This document shows, in pieces, positions 24,330 to 36,439 of a DNA stretch of 64,000 bases; position 1 is the first letter of the stretch; each line of letters opens with the position of its first letter. Location of the stretch: the NCBI RefSeq assembly GCF_003576645.1, contig NC_044922.1:16451839-16515838 (forward strand), read 5' to 3'. Both the position numbers and the translations under genes were made by a program. Under the pieces are notes generated by a model. It saw only the letters and a program-made list of their open reading frames with translations, searched no databases and was not told where the DNA came from. Source of the stretch: Ipomoea triloba. Its lineage: Eukaryota; Streptophyta; Magnoliopsida; Solanales; Convolvulaceae.

Positions 24330-24600
24330 CATAGCTGTGTGGACTATGTTTTTATTATACTAAAAGCACATTATTTTTATATTGAAGGTACATTATTTGA
24401 TACTATATATAAAATAATGTATTTTCAGTATTTAAATAATGTACTATGAAATAATGTACTTTATGTACATTATTTTTAATTTTTATTTTTTAAAAAAAAT
24501 ATACTTTTTATTTATGGTCCATGCGATAATGATTGATACACTTTTGTGTGAACCATAAATAAAAAGTACATTTTTAATATAATAAAAGTACCTATACAAT
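24330..24600. repeat. AT-rich MITE-like palindromic segment in the Helitron
   Basis: Repeated AATAATGTAC and TACTTTTTATTTATGG motifs in both orientations. No defined ends. Confidence 0.35.
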
Positions 24601-25112
24601 GACTCTTAACAAAAGTTAAAGGACAAACACTGTCGAATGTTGAATTGATTTTTAAGAAATCAAATTTTGTCCATAGTCAATTAAGGACCAGACGACCTTA
24701 AAATTGTATTTTGCGATGAATCAAAAAATATTTGTACTTCTACTACTAATGTAGTTTACAAATAGGTTTTTAATTAATAATATTATCTTTTTTCTTATTT
24801 TACAACTATACTTCATTTTTATTTATATAATGTTAATCCGTGCATCTTTAATCATATGATCAAATATATGTAGCAGTCACAACAGTAAGTAATCCTAGGG
24901 GATTAAAAAGTTTTATATGTGAGGATAATTACCATCTGTAAGTACGACTAAAAATGTCGTTTACAAAGAAGTTTACAATAATGTGTAATACAATTGAAAT
25001 TGTAATCGTTTTTCATTAATTATTTCATATACTATTTTGCTCTTTTTTTTACAGTACTTTTAATCTTTAGCCTACATTATATGTCCGTGCATCGCACGGG
25101 TGCAACTACTAG

Positions 25113-26900
25113 TTGTACTTTACAATTATACTTTTGCCTGTTGAAGTTTCAAAGGATACGTTATCAAATTCTCAGAATCTCATCATGACAGCTAACAATC
25201 CTTTGGATATTGAAAATTATGTAAAGTCAGCTAAGCACACACAATTATAGTTTTCGTGTAATGTGATTGTTATCCTATTGGGACCCACACAAAACTATAT
25301 GTTAGAATAAACTTTTTTGTCTGTTGATGAGCCAAAGGCTATGTAATCAAATTCTCTAGGTGCCAAAATGACAATTGACAGCTAATAATCTTTTTCTTTT
25401 TTTAAAGAAACTTACTTAAATCCAGCTATGCGCATACCGTTATTGTTTTTGAGTCATTAATTGTCCTTCTAGTGGTGCCCACACAAAACTATACGTTAGA
25501 ATAAATTTTTTGTCGGTTGATGAGCCAAAGGCTATGTAATCAAATTCTCTGGGTGCCACAATGACAATTGACAGCTAATAATTTTTTTTTTAGAAACTTA
25601 CTTAAACCCAGCTATGTACATATTGTTACTGTTTTTGAGTCATTAATTGTCCTTCTATTGGGGCCCACACAAAACTATACGTTAGAATAAAACATTCTAA
25701 AACTTTTGTCTGTTGATGAGCCAAAGGCTATGTAATCAAATTCTCTAGGTGCCACAATGACAATTAACAGCTAATAATCTTTTTTTTTTTAGAAACGTAC
25801 TTAAATCCAGCTATGCACATACCGTTACTGTTTTTTAGTCTAATTATCCTTCTAGTGGGGCCCACACAAAACTATACGTTAGAATAAACTTTTTGTGTGT
25901 TGATGAGCCAAAGGCTATGTAATCAAATTCTCTAGGTGCCACAATGACAATTGAAACCTTTTTTTTTAGTACTACTGATTCTGTTACAATGTAGTATCTG
26001 TTCATAGCTACTTTTGTCCGTTGAAATTTAAAATGCTACGTTATCAAATTCTCAAGGTCTCACCATAACAGGTAACAATCCTTTTTTTTTTTTGAAAGCA
26101 GCTAACAATCTTTTGTATATTGAAAATTATGTAAAGCCAACTAATCACACACAACTACGATTTTCATGTCATGTGATTGCCATCCTACTAGTGCCCATAC
26201 AAAACTGTACGTTACAATAAAATATTTGTCCTTTGATGTTTCGAAGGTTACGTAATCAAATTCTCGAGGTCCATCCATGATAGTTGACAACTAATAATCA
26301 TTTTGTTGTTTTGAAAACTACTAAAATCTAGCTAAGCACCAACCGTACCATTCTTGAGTCGTTTAATTCTCACTATAGTGTGACGTATCCATACAAAATT
26401 GTACATTACAATAAAAAAAAATTCCATTGAAGTTTCAAAGACAACGGTATCAAATTCTCATGGTCTCACCACCACAATTGACACCTAATAATCATTTTGT
26501 TATATTAAAAATTACTTAAATCCAATTAAGCACAAACCGTTACAATTTTTTAGTCTTGTAATTGTCGTTCTAGTGGGGCACATAAAATATGTGTTACAAT
26601 AGAACTTTTGTTTGTTGAGGTTATAACGATGACATTATCAAATTCTCAAGGTCCCACATTGACAACTAACAATCCTTTGAATATTGAAAATTACGTAAAT
26701 CAAGCTAGGCACATACTGTTACAATTTTCGAGTAATATGATTGTCGTTCTAGCGGGCCTGTAAAAATTTATATGTTACAATATAACTTTTTGTCCATAGA
26801 GGTTCCAAATGTTACATTATCAAACTCTCCAAGTCACACCAGGCCATGACAACTAATAATCCTTTAGATATTAAAAATTACATAAATTGATTGTCGTCCC
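25113..26900 (+). repeat. A-repeat run, right part, with a recent tandem expansion
   Basis: Resumes the unit split by the Helitron. Four closely similar units (about 25320, 25510, 25710, 25900; period about 190 bp) share GATGAGCCAAAGGCTATGTA and point to recent local expansion. From 26010 it is collinear with 5930-6850. Confidence 0.8.
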
Positions 26901-28560
26901 ACTTCACGTATTTATCTTTATTGTCCATTCTTCTAGAATCATAATTTTCGGAATGGTTACAACCTAAGATCTAAAATAAATTAGGGCTGTGAAAATTAAA
27001 ATAACATTTTTTAATAAAATTAATTTTCAATTTATTTTTAAATTGCTCTACATTATGTAGACGAAATAAATTAATCACTTTAACTGAAAAATTAAAGATA
27101 TATCGCAAATAATTGATGGACTAAATTTATTCTTTGATTATAATAAGGGCTAAAAGTGTCATTTTTATTTACTACCGTAACTAAAGGTTATGCATAAGTC
27201 CAACTTAATTAGGAACTAATACAATTTCATCCTAAATTTATGCATTGCTAAAGACATAATAAAAAAAAATTGCATAATTTAAAACAAAAAATTATGCTTA
27301 GGAAAAATATACATAAAATTAAACATTAAACTCATATAGTCTAAACAAATTGCATTACTTGAAACAATTTTTAATATATATGAGCTTTCAAAGTATAAAA
27401 GTAATATTCAAATGAACACTAATGAGTCCAAACCAAAAGGGACCTAGCATTTTGAATAATGATGTAATGAATATATACTTTGAAAATTTCAAACTGTAAG
27501 CCCATGGTAAAATGTTTTAATGCATAAAAATCAAATTTGTGAGAAATAAAATAAATTTACAAATTTTAACAATATCAAACCAAAAGGATATGCTGCCATT
27601 TGTAAATCAAATCTCACAAACCCTAATTGCATAATTAAACCTAATATTATGCACTTAATGTATTCAAATGCATGAATCAATCTAAAGAGTATGAATTATA
27701 CATAACCAAATATGGACAATAACATTAATCATAATTTAAAGACTAAATGAATTATGGAATAAATGTACAATAATGGTAATAGTCCGTTGTCAAAATTTTT
27801 TTTTTCATATTTGAAACATTGCCACATACATAAGCATAATTGGAAACAATTAAGGATTCATAAATAAAACCATAATAATAATTTTAACATTAAGTATTAA
27901 TGGTAATAAATAACCTTATAATCATCATTAACATTTTTTTTTTTAGAAATGCCATTAACATTTAGTAACAACCAAAATATGGTAATGCACCTTTAACGTT
28001 TCCATTTTCCTTAAAGAAATAAAATAAAATGCGGAAATTAAAATTTATAGCAGACAACTATAACCGTAGCACTAATTACAAAAAATAATGATAAAAAAAC
28101 TTAATGACTTACCTTAAGATCTAAAACAAATTAGGGCTATGAAAATTAAAATAACATTTTAAATAAAAATTAATATAAAATGCACTCAATCAATTTTCAA
28201 ATTATTTTTAAATTACTCTACATTCTATAGACGAAATAAATTAATCACTTTAACCGAGAAATTAAATATATATCGCAAATAATTGATGGACTAAATTATC
28301 CTTTGATTATAACAAGGGCTAAATGTGACATTTTTATTTACTATAATTATTTTTTAATTGTTTGATTTTGGTACAAATTAAAAAAAAAAGATTTCAATAA
28401 AAATCAATTGAATAATAATTATATATAAAAATTCATATATTACAATAATAATAATTAATAATATTCTTATTTCATTGGAAGGGAATAATAATTAATAATC
28501 ATTAATAATATTACAATAATAATTAATAATATTACAATAATAATTAATCAATTGAAGATT
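26900..28560. other. AT-rich upstream region of AGO5
   Basis: No gene seen. Paralogous to 6850-8440; the AT-rich border block occurs twice (about 26940-27180 and 28110-28390). Confidence 0.6.
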
Positions 28561-28583
28561 TGTCATTTAAAGGATTCATTAAT

Positions 28584-28648
28584 ATCCGGAAAAAGGAATG
28601 TATAGAAGCGTAGAAATCGTGAGGATTACTGTCATCATTCATCAACCA
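28584..28648 (-). repeat. Second inverted copy of the AGO5 leader
   Basis: Reverse complement of the AGO5 leader region with a few differences. It is embedded in a stretch of AATAATTA-type repeats (about 28440-28790) that also separates it from the perfect arm. Confidence 0.8.
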
Positions 28649-28727
28649 ATGTATTAATAATGATTAATAATATTACAATAATAATTAATAATAATTAATC
28701 AATTGAAGATTTGAAGGATTCATTAAT

Positions 28728-28776
28728 ATCCGGAAAAAGGAATGTATAGAAGCGCAGAAATCGTGAGGACTACTGT
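28728..28776. repeat. Left arm of a perfect 49-bp inverted repeat at the AGO5 leader
   Basis: This arm is the exact reverse complement of 28943-28991, the presumed AGO5 transcription start and leader. The spacer of 166 bp contains the TATA box. A third, less perfect inverted copy lies at 28584-28648, with two mismatches and a short insertion. Confidence 0.93.
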
Positions 28777-28920
28777 ATTAATAATGATTAAAATTAAAAT
28801 GAAATCTAAAGGGGAGGGCAATCCGGTCCAAGGAACTGCCACGCCCACGCCATTCTCACTCTATTGCAGTATGCACGTCATCTCGCAGGGTACGTTCGCA
28901 TTCTTAACGTTGTCTCTGCC

Positions 28921-28928
28921 TATAAATA
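28921..28928 (+). promoter_or_regulatory. TATA box of the AGO5 gene
   Basis: TATAAATA lies about 97 bp before the ATG, leaving a leader of roughly 65-75 nt if transcription starts 25-30 bp downstream. The same block, TATA box included, recurs at 8440-8640. Confidence 0.7.
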
Positions 28929-28942
28929 CTGAGTGGTTGATG

Positions 28943-28991
28943 ACAGTAGTCCTCACGATTTCTGCGCTTCTATACATTCCTTTTTCCGGAT
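28943..28991. repeat. Right arm of the 49-bp inverted repeat, in the AGO5 leader
   Basis: Pairs without mismatch to 28728-28776. Transcription entering from upstream of 28728 would make RNA able to fold into a 49-bp stem carrying AGO5 leader sequence. Confidence 0.93.
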
Positions 28992-29024
28992 AATTCTCCT
29001 TTCCGTTAGGTTACGCTAACTGAG

Positions 29025-32000
29025 ATGTCGGGCCGTGGAATGGACGGCGATAGAGGCGGAGGAGGCGGCGGCGGTCGAGGACGTTCGCAACGCGGTGGAC
29101 GTGGTGGTGCTGGTGCTCGTGGCGGCGGTTATGACGGGACCGGCGGTAGAGGACGCGGCGGCGGTGGTCGCGGTCCATTAGTTCACAATGTGCCTTCACC
29201 GTCGCAGATTCCCGCTCTATCTGTGACGGCTCCGCCTGCGCCTACAGCTCAGCGACTGATCCGCGACTTAGATCAGAAACTTACACTCCAAACAGAGTCT
29301 CATCCGGCGTCATCACAGGCGGCGGCTGTTGCCGAGGCTCCAGCGCTCCCTCCTGCGTCGTCAAAAGCTGTTCGTTTTCCGAGTCGGCCTGGATGCGGGA
29401 GGTTCGGCATGAGATGTGTTGTAAAAGCAAATCATTTTCTGGTTGATATTGCAGACAGGGATTTGAACCACTACGATGTGAGTGTGCTGATTACTACTAT
29501 CTTATTATGCTGCTGCTTTTGTTCTATTATCGTTTTCTTCTGCTGTGTAGTGTAGTGTTTTATACGCCATACCTCTTTGATTTATTATGTGGTTTTCTGT
29601 CTATATCATAATGTGTGTGGTTGTGCTCATCTAAATTCCTTAGGTTTTATAATGCTATAAAAGAAATAATGTGCTTTGTTAATATGTATGAGTCTGATTG
29701 ACTTAAGTGCATCGATTTTTTGATGATGGTTTTGTCAAATCTTACCTGTGTAACTCTGTTTCTTATACTGTTATTTTGGAAATCTCAGAACCAAAAAGTA
29801 TTAAGTATGTATGTAGTGATTTTGCATCAATGTTGTGTTCTGTTATTCAAAATCCATTCTAATTAGTAATTTTCATGTGCAATAATACACTTGTGTAGGT
29901 GACCATTACTCCTGAAGTCCTATCAAAGAAAGTTTGTAGGGTTATTATGAACAAGCTAGCTTCAGATTATACCCAAACTCACTTGGGCAACCGGATGCTT
30001 GCCTATGATGGAGGCAAGAGTGTTTATACTGCAGGGGAATTGCCCTTCAAATCCATGGATTTTGTTGTAAAGTTAGCTGATGATAAGGGAAGTTCAAGGT
30101 AAATCCCATTTTTGTTAGTGTTTTCTTGCAATCCCTTACTTAGTGTTCACTGATTTCACTCCATGTTATGCTGCTGCTTGTGTGATTGTAGGCGAGAAAG
30201 AGAATATAAGGTATCAATCAAATTTGCTACCAAACATAGTCTGTATCATCTACAGCAATTTTTGCAAAGCAGGCAGCTTGATGCCCCACAGGAAACCATA
30301 CAAGTTCTTGATGTGGTTTTGAGGACAAATCCATCATCCCTGTAACACATCTTACTCTATTTTTATATGCTTTTGACTTTTGAGATTCAGTTTTACTTAT
30401 CTATTTTATAATTAAAGCTTATGTGTACTAGTAGAGTATAATAGGTGAAATACACTTTTATTTCCATTATAGATATCAAGTTGTGGGGAGATCATTTTTC
30501 TCAAGTCAGTTTGGAGAAGGCCAACTATCTGATGGTTTGGATTACTGGAAAGGATTTTATCAGAGCCTTCGCCCATGTCAAATGGGGCTATCGTTGAATA
30601 TAGGTATGGTGATACTCAAATATCTTACATTACACTCATCATTAATCTTGTAGAATTACCACTAATTGTCCGAAATTCTAATGCTGCAGATGTGTCTGCT
30701 AGAGCATTTTATGAACCCATTTTGGTTTCTGAGTATGTGAAGAAGTTTGTTAGAGATTTGAGTAGGCCTTTGACAGATCAAGACCGTATAAAGGTATGGT
30801 ATTTGAAGTTTAAATACTTTAATCTTCAATGTTTGAAAAGGTTTTGTAAGTTTGTGTCTCTGATACAGCAGTGCCACAAAAAGGGTGTTTGTTTTTCAGG
30901 AAAATGCTATTCTTACTTTTATACTTCTATGTTCTATATTGATTTGTTCTTTTTTACTTTTGCAGATTAAAAGAGATTTGAGGGGTGTTAAGGTGGAATT
31001 CAATCATCTAAGTTACACTAGGCGCTATAAAATATCTGGATTGTCTTCCCAACCAGCTCATCAGTTGATGTATGCTTATTCTATTGCTTGATGATTGTTC
31101 TTTTCAGCATTATTGTTAAGTAGCTGATGCAAGAGTTTATGTTGACTAATTTTTAATAATTATTAAGAGTATGTAAAGCATAAAGATGATCTTTTCTACC
31201 ATCATTCTATTGATTGTTTGGTACACAAATGTTAATATGTTATTTGTTCTCTTGCATATGATTTAATGCAAAATTTTCATTCTTTTGAGAGAAGTTTTGA
31301 GCTTGATGGGGGAGAGAAGATTTCTGTAGGCCAGTACTTCCGTCAGAAATACAATATTGTACTTCAATATCCCATGTTGCCTGCCATTCAGTCCGGTAGT
31401 GATGCTAGACCTGTATATGTACCCATGGAGGTATCCTTCGTTATTTTGTTTTTTCATACTTTTTTGTTCTTGATGTATCATGAAGTTTATATACCTCCTG
31501 CTTCTGCTTTAGGTTTGCACAATTGTTAAGGGACAACGATATACAAGAAAACTTAATGAAAGACAAGTAACTCAGTTGCTAAGAGCAGCATGCAAACGTC
31601 CTCCTGAGAGGGAGAAAATAATTGAGCAGGCATGATTATAGTTTTTATTAATTTCCATGAATTTTTTTTTTTTTTACGTATTATTTACCCTATTTAGACA
31701 TTGAATGCTTTATTCTTTTCCCTACTTGGACATGGAATGCTTTCTTGCAGATAATTGAGAAGAATGAGTATAACAAGAAGGAATTAGTGAAGACTGAATT
31801 TGGAATGCAGTTAAGGACTGCACTTACTCAAATTGATGCACGTGTCCTTCCACCACCAAGGGTAATTCCTGGATTTACATTGGCTTGATAGTGTGGATTA
31901 TTAAACTGACTTCTGCATTTCTTTCTCTTACAGATAAAATATCATGAATCTGGGCGTGAATCCCTTGTTGATCCTAGGGTTGGAGTGTGGAACATGATAA

Positions 32001-34551
32001 ATAAGGTGCTGGTTACTAATGTGTCTTTTATTGCTCAATTTATTAATTTTTTGGTTGATATTTTTGTACTATTCCTAAGGCTAGCATGCATTTTGAATTG
32101 TTAATTCAGAAAATGGTTGATGCTGCAAGGGTGGAATTTTGGGCATGTGTCAACTTCTCACGGTGTAAAGATCCAGATAGGTTTTGTGGAGAATTACTTG
32201 AGATGTGCTGCAGTAAAGGGATGGTATGCCTTGTTTTTTTTTTTCACCTGTTAGTTAAATTCCAAATCACCTGTATTTTGAGAATTGTAACATGGCTTTT
32301 TGTTTTTTAGGATTTCAATCCATCCCCTTTGGTTCCTATTCATTCTTTTCATCCTAGTAAGATTGAAAAGACATTGATTGATATTCATAAAGACTGCACT
32401 GCTAGAATTTCAAGTATGAAGAAGAGTGGAAATTTACAGCTTCTGATAATTATTCTTCCTGATGTTAGCGGGTCCTATGGTGAGCTTTGTTGAGTTAAAA
32501 TTTGATGATATGGTTTCCTAATCTAGTTTTAGTGCTTGACATCTTTTGGTTATTGTGTTAATATAGGAAAGATCAAGAGGATTTGTGAGACAGAGTTGGG
32601 AATTGTCTCTCAGTGTTGTCAACCTAGACAAGCAGCCAAGTATAATAACAAGCAATATCTTGAGAATGTTTCACTAAAGATAAATGTTAAGGTTTGCTTT
32701 GTTGTCCCTTAGAATTGTGTATTACTGCTCTTGTTAATTAAGGTCAAAGTGATGCTTAACACCTATTACATAGGTTGGCGGAAGAAACTGTTTTTTGGAG
32801 CTAGCTGTGCAGAGAAACATACCTTACCTGACTGATCGCCCGACGATAATCTTTGGGGCTGATGTTACTCATCCATCTCCAGGGGAGGACACAAGTTCTT
32901 CAATTGCTGCAGTACATTGCTGATCTTTTTATGTTTTATATAAAAAGTTTGGCTTTTCCATTTTATGAAGCTAACATCTATTCTATATATAATATATTGT
33001 TTTTAGGTGGTTGCATCAATGGATTGGCCTCATGTTACAAAGTATAGAGGGCTGGTTTCTGCACAGCAGCATCGTGAAGAGATCATCCAGGGGCTTTATA
33101 AAACACATCAGGATCCACAAAGAGGAACGGTTCATGGTGGCATGATTAGGTATACTCTTGTGTGAACTATATACAATTGTTAATTGGCCAATATTAAAAT
33201 CCCATTTTTCACTTTGTGGACAACCACAGGGAATTACTAATTGAGTTCAGAAAGTCAACAGGGCGTAAGCCAGAGAGAATCATATTTTATAGGTTAGTTC
33301 CTGTCACATTGGCCAGTATGTTTCTTTTATCCTTTTTCCATATATACATACTAAATGTTGTAATGATTATACTTGTATAAACTTATCAGAGATGGAGTGA
33401 GTGAAGGACAATTTTGTCAAGTGTTGTTAGAAGAAATGGACGCAATTCGAAAGGTATGCTATTGTGTTGTTCTGTTTGTTCTATTTTGAGGTTATATTGT
33501 TCCCCGACCTTCATTATCTGTCCTAACTTTCAACTTTCTATTTATTGTTCTGCTCAGGCATGCAATTCATTGGAGGCAAATTATCTACCTCCAGTTACCT
33601 TTGTTGTAGTGCAGAAGAGGCACCACACACGCTTGTTCCCTGCTAATCATGATGATCGCAGAATGACAGATAAAAGTGGCAACATACTACCAGGTTTGGA
33701 TATTTAGATAGTTCTTGTACAACCTATATGTGATTACAACAATTTATATATATATATTTTTATGTAATGCCAGGCACTGTGGTTGATACGAAGATTTGCC
33801 ACCCAACAGAATTTGATTTCTACCTTTGCAGCCATGCTGGTATCCAGGTAAATTTTGCAATAAACCAATCTGGTATTGGTTAGTGAGTGATTATGTGATT
33901 ATGTTTAAGACATCTCTTAATGCATTTTTTTTCTCTTTTGTCTCTATTCTTCTTTTCTCCAGGGGACCAGCCGTCCTGCTCATTACCATGTGCTGTATGA
34001 TGAGAACGCATTCACTGCAGATGCTTTGCAGAACCTAACAAATTGCTTGTGTTATACGTAATAGTTCTGAAACTTTATTTGCACTAGAATGATGTTATAT
34101 TATACTTTGGAAGATATAAATTCAGTTACTAATATTTAAATCATTAACTTTTTGTTGTTTGTCTCAGCTATGCTCGATGCACTAAATCAGTCTCCATTGG
34201 TTAGTTTTTTTTTTTTTGTCCTTTGGCCATATCAGATTGTGTATGATCATAGATGACTAAAGATGATTTGTTCATGTCCATACAGTTCCACCTGCATATT
34301 ATGCGCATTTGGCCATATCAGATTGTGTATGATCCATAGATGACTAAAGATGATTTGTTCATGTCCATACAGTTCCACCTGCATATTATGCGCATTTGGC
34401 CGCTTTTCGTGCCAGGTATTATGTTGAGGATGAAGTATCAGATGGATCCTCTGGAATGGCGGGCGGCAGGGCTACTAGGGAAAACACTGCTAATGTTAGG
34501 CCATTGCCTGCCATTAAGGACAATGTGAAGGCCGTTATGTTTTACTGCTGA
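29025..34551 (+). CDS. AGO5: ARGONAUTE 5-like protein, 22 exons, 969 aa
   Basis: Small-RNA-guided Argonaute, the effector of RNA silencing. Exons by reading splice sites: 29025-29477, 29899-30098, 30192-30341, 30473-30603, 30690-30793, 30966-31069, 31295-31430, 31513-31629, 31751-31861, 31934-32005, 32110-32223, 32311-32479, 32567-32691, 32774-32911, 33007-33149, 33230-33292, 33390-33453, 33558-33693, 33774-33847, 33963-34057, 34168-34199, 34373-34551. They sum to 2910 nt with no internal stop. Residues 1-50 are Gly/Arg-rich (RGG-like); [15 protein letters not shown] opens the N domain (about 108); PAZ is about 312-430, MID about 527-660, PIWI about 663-950. Slicer residues: D692 (GADVTHP), D778 (YRDGVSEG), H918 (YYAHLAAF); the C terminus is AVMFYC. 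The MID loop [15 protein letters not shown] matches the AGO5 clade and not AGO1; Arabidopsis AGO5 prefers 5'-C small RNAs and acts in germline tissue, so a similar role is inferred. Least certain borders: the exon 7 acceptor, the exon 8 donor (GC) and the exon 22 acceptor (duplicated). Confidence 0.93.
34225..34397 (+). repeat. 86-bp tandem duplication across the last AGO5 splice acceptor
   Basis: Unit 1 is 34225-34310 and unit 2 is 34311-34397 (one extra base). Each contains the end of intron 21, a CAG-type acceptor (AG at 34284-34285 and 34371-34372) and the first codons of the last exon through AYYAHL. Using the first acceptor gives [15 protein letters not shown] then a stop; the second gives the normal AGO C terminus. 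Confidence 0.95.
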
Positions 34552-34660
34552 AGGAGATCAGTTTTTTGTATTGGGGTACTATGTTTTCTGTATATCAGAC
34601 TCCAGACTTTGGGCTGGTACATTGAATGTGTTTTGTGAGCTCATTTTGTTTATCCTTCTG

Positions 34661-34667
34661 AATTAAA
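34661..34667 (+). terminator. Possible AGO5 polyadenylation signal
   Basis: AATTAAA lies 110 bp after the stop codon in T-rich sequence. Plant poly(A) signals are loose, so this is only a plausible near-upstream element. Confidence 0.35.
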
Positions 34668-34907
34668 GTAGTGTCGTCTTTTGAAACTAGGGTCATTTTG
34701 CCCTAAAATCTTATTTCTGGAGTATATTCATGTTTCGCTCTATAGTTGGTTTGTGTAATTGTCTGTGAAGATTATCTTGTCATAGGCGCTCCTGGAAGAC
34801 TGGATGGTGTTCCAGAATATATAGTAGTTAAATGAAATTAGTTGTTCTGAACAAAATGTTCTGTGATTAATATCATTTTTACACCATTTTAGTTTTGTCA
34901 TTTTTGG

Positions 34908-35420
34908 TCTTCAATTTTAAAAGGGAAAATGACGATTTTTCACTTTGATTTATATGCGTAGAATGCTTTTTTCCCTGAATTACTTATATATTATTTACAT
35001 TAGCCTTCAATTATTTGCTTATACAATTACATGCGTAGAGTGCTTTTTTCTACCTGCGTACTTAAAAATGGTATATGCTCTTTTATGCATTTATTCTTAC
35101 TACCACATATAAGTAGATATTATAGTGGTTTGGTTTGGTTGCTATAGTGTACAATTTGATTCGAACTGGTCGGTTAGAATTGAACCATGGTTATCCCTAT
35201 ATATAAGCAATAATTTCTTGGAGAAAAAAAAATATAAAGTACTTATTTTTAAAGGTAAAAATGTCTATTTAACATAAAAGGAAGAAAAATGGTCACTTTT
35301 AAAATTATTGAGGAGCTAATGTAGATAGATGAATAATTTATGCAGAAAAAAGTGCTATAAACATATAATTTAGAAAAAAAAATATCATTTTCTCAATTTA
35401 AAATTGACTAATTGTGGCCT
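34908..35420. mobile_element. Foldback MITE-like element with long imperfect inverted repeats
   Basis: TTCAATTTTAAAAGGGAAAA, GCTTTTTTCCCTGAATTA and TTTACATTAGCC on the left pair inversely with GGAGCTAATGTAGATAGATG, GCAGAAAAAAGTGC and TCTCAATTTAAAATTGAC on the right. Exact ends and target duplication are not clear. Confidence 0.55.
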
Positions 35421-35740
35421 TGACTTTTTGTCAAATTATTGTTTTTAAAGAAAAAACTTTAGTGAGGTATAGGAAAATTGATTAAGATGTTTGGTTTGTT
35501 TCAGTTTTTTAAATGATTTTTTTTTAATTTCTTGTATATATTCTTGCTATATACAAATACTAAAAAGAAAAAAAAAGCATAATTGAGAGTTTTATAAATC
35601 ACTTGTAAATTAATAAACTAAAAGACAAATTTCTTATATTTATAAAAAACTTTTAACATGACACCAAAAATGATAAATACATAATTAAATAAGTTTGGTA
35701 GATTCTTAGTCTATGCGAAATTTACTTTCCTTGATATTAC
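35420..35740. other. AT-rich intergenic sequence
   Basis: No gene or recognised repeat seen. Confidence 0.5.
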
Positions 35741-36200
35741 AGCCCGTTTGGTTCGCTTGAAAACATTTGAAAGAAATGGAATTCAAATTCCATGGAAAAC
35801 AAATTACCAGGAAAATAATTTGGTTGGTGGAGAAGAAATTACTAGGAATATGAATTCCATTGTTTGGTTGGGTTTTGAATAGTAAGGAATTATAAATATA
35901 AAGATCAATATGCCCCTTAATAATAATAGTGATAATAAATTTTGATAAGGGTAAAATAGTCCAATTGCTTCGTACTTTCTTCCCAATTCCATTGGAAAAC
36001 AAAATACCAACCTCTATATCTCTACCTTTAGAATTTGTTTTCCTTCACTTTTGGGAAGTCAAATTCCATGAAAAACATTTTCCAAACAACATAATAACAC
36101 ATTTTTCTCAATTTTTGAAAAATATTTTCCATAGAAAAGATTTTCCATCCAACCAAACATGTCATTATAGAATTAGATTCTCATTGACCAGAACATAATT
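35741..36200. mobile_element. Degenerate MITE
   Basis: Begins near AGCCCGTTTGGTTCGCTTGA and carries several inverted ATTCCATGG/TTTTCCAT motifs, as in hAT-type MITEs. The right terminus is not recognisable. Open frames here run through inverted motifs and are not genes. Confidence 0.4.
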
Positions 36201-36439
36201 AGCTTTTCAATCAAACTATTGTTGCTTATACAATATTCTCCAAACTTTTGCTACTTATAGAAAATCTTCAAAAATCTTTTTTACTTTTAAAATCCTTTTG
36301 GACACTTAAATGATTTTGATAAAATACAAGTAAAATCTGAGTGTATAAATTTTCAAATTATGAGTTGGAATCATTTATATATTTCCGAAAGCAAACATCA
36401 TAATAATACTTATTCTCAATCTTTCAAGTATACAAAATT

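Larger units (their letters stand above)
20244..25112 (+). mobile_element. Helitron, 4.87 kb, non-autonomous
   Basis: The 5' end TCTATCATCTATCATCTATC has the TC start of Helitrons. The 3' end has a hairpin at 25085-25099 (CCGTGC ATC GCACGG), then nine bases and CTAG at 25109-25112. Flanks are A at 20243 and T at 25113, the expected A^T target with no duplication. Removing the element rejoins a normal A-repeat unit (CATACAAAA + TTGTAC), which fixes both ends. No Rep/helicase domain is seen; the cargo is the RPA1-like remnant and a GC-rich block. The rest (21400-22900, 23260-25080) is AT-rich with no gene seen. Confidence 0.92.

Noticed and set aside
24108..24449. 113-codon frame in the Helitron
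   Set aside because: Crosses a poly(T) tract and a MITE-like palindrome; composition gives no sign of coding.
29011..29199. - strand frame rich in Arg and His opposite AGO5 exon 1
   Set aside because: Shadow of the GC-rich RGG-coding exon on the other strand.
30575..30970. 131-codon frame inside AGO5
   Set aside because: It reads exon 5 plus retained introns; the spliced model explains it.
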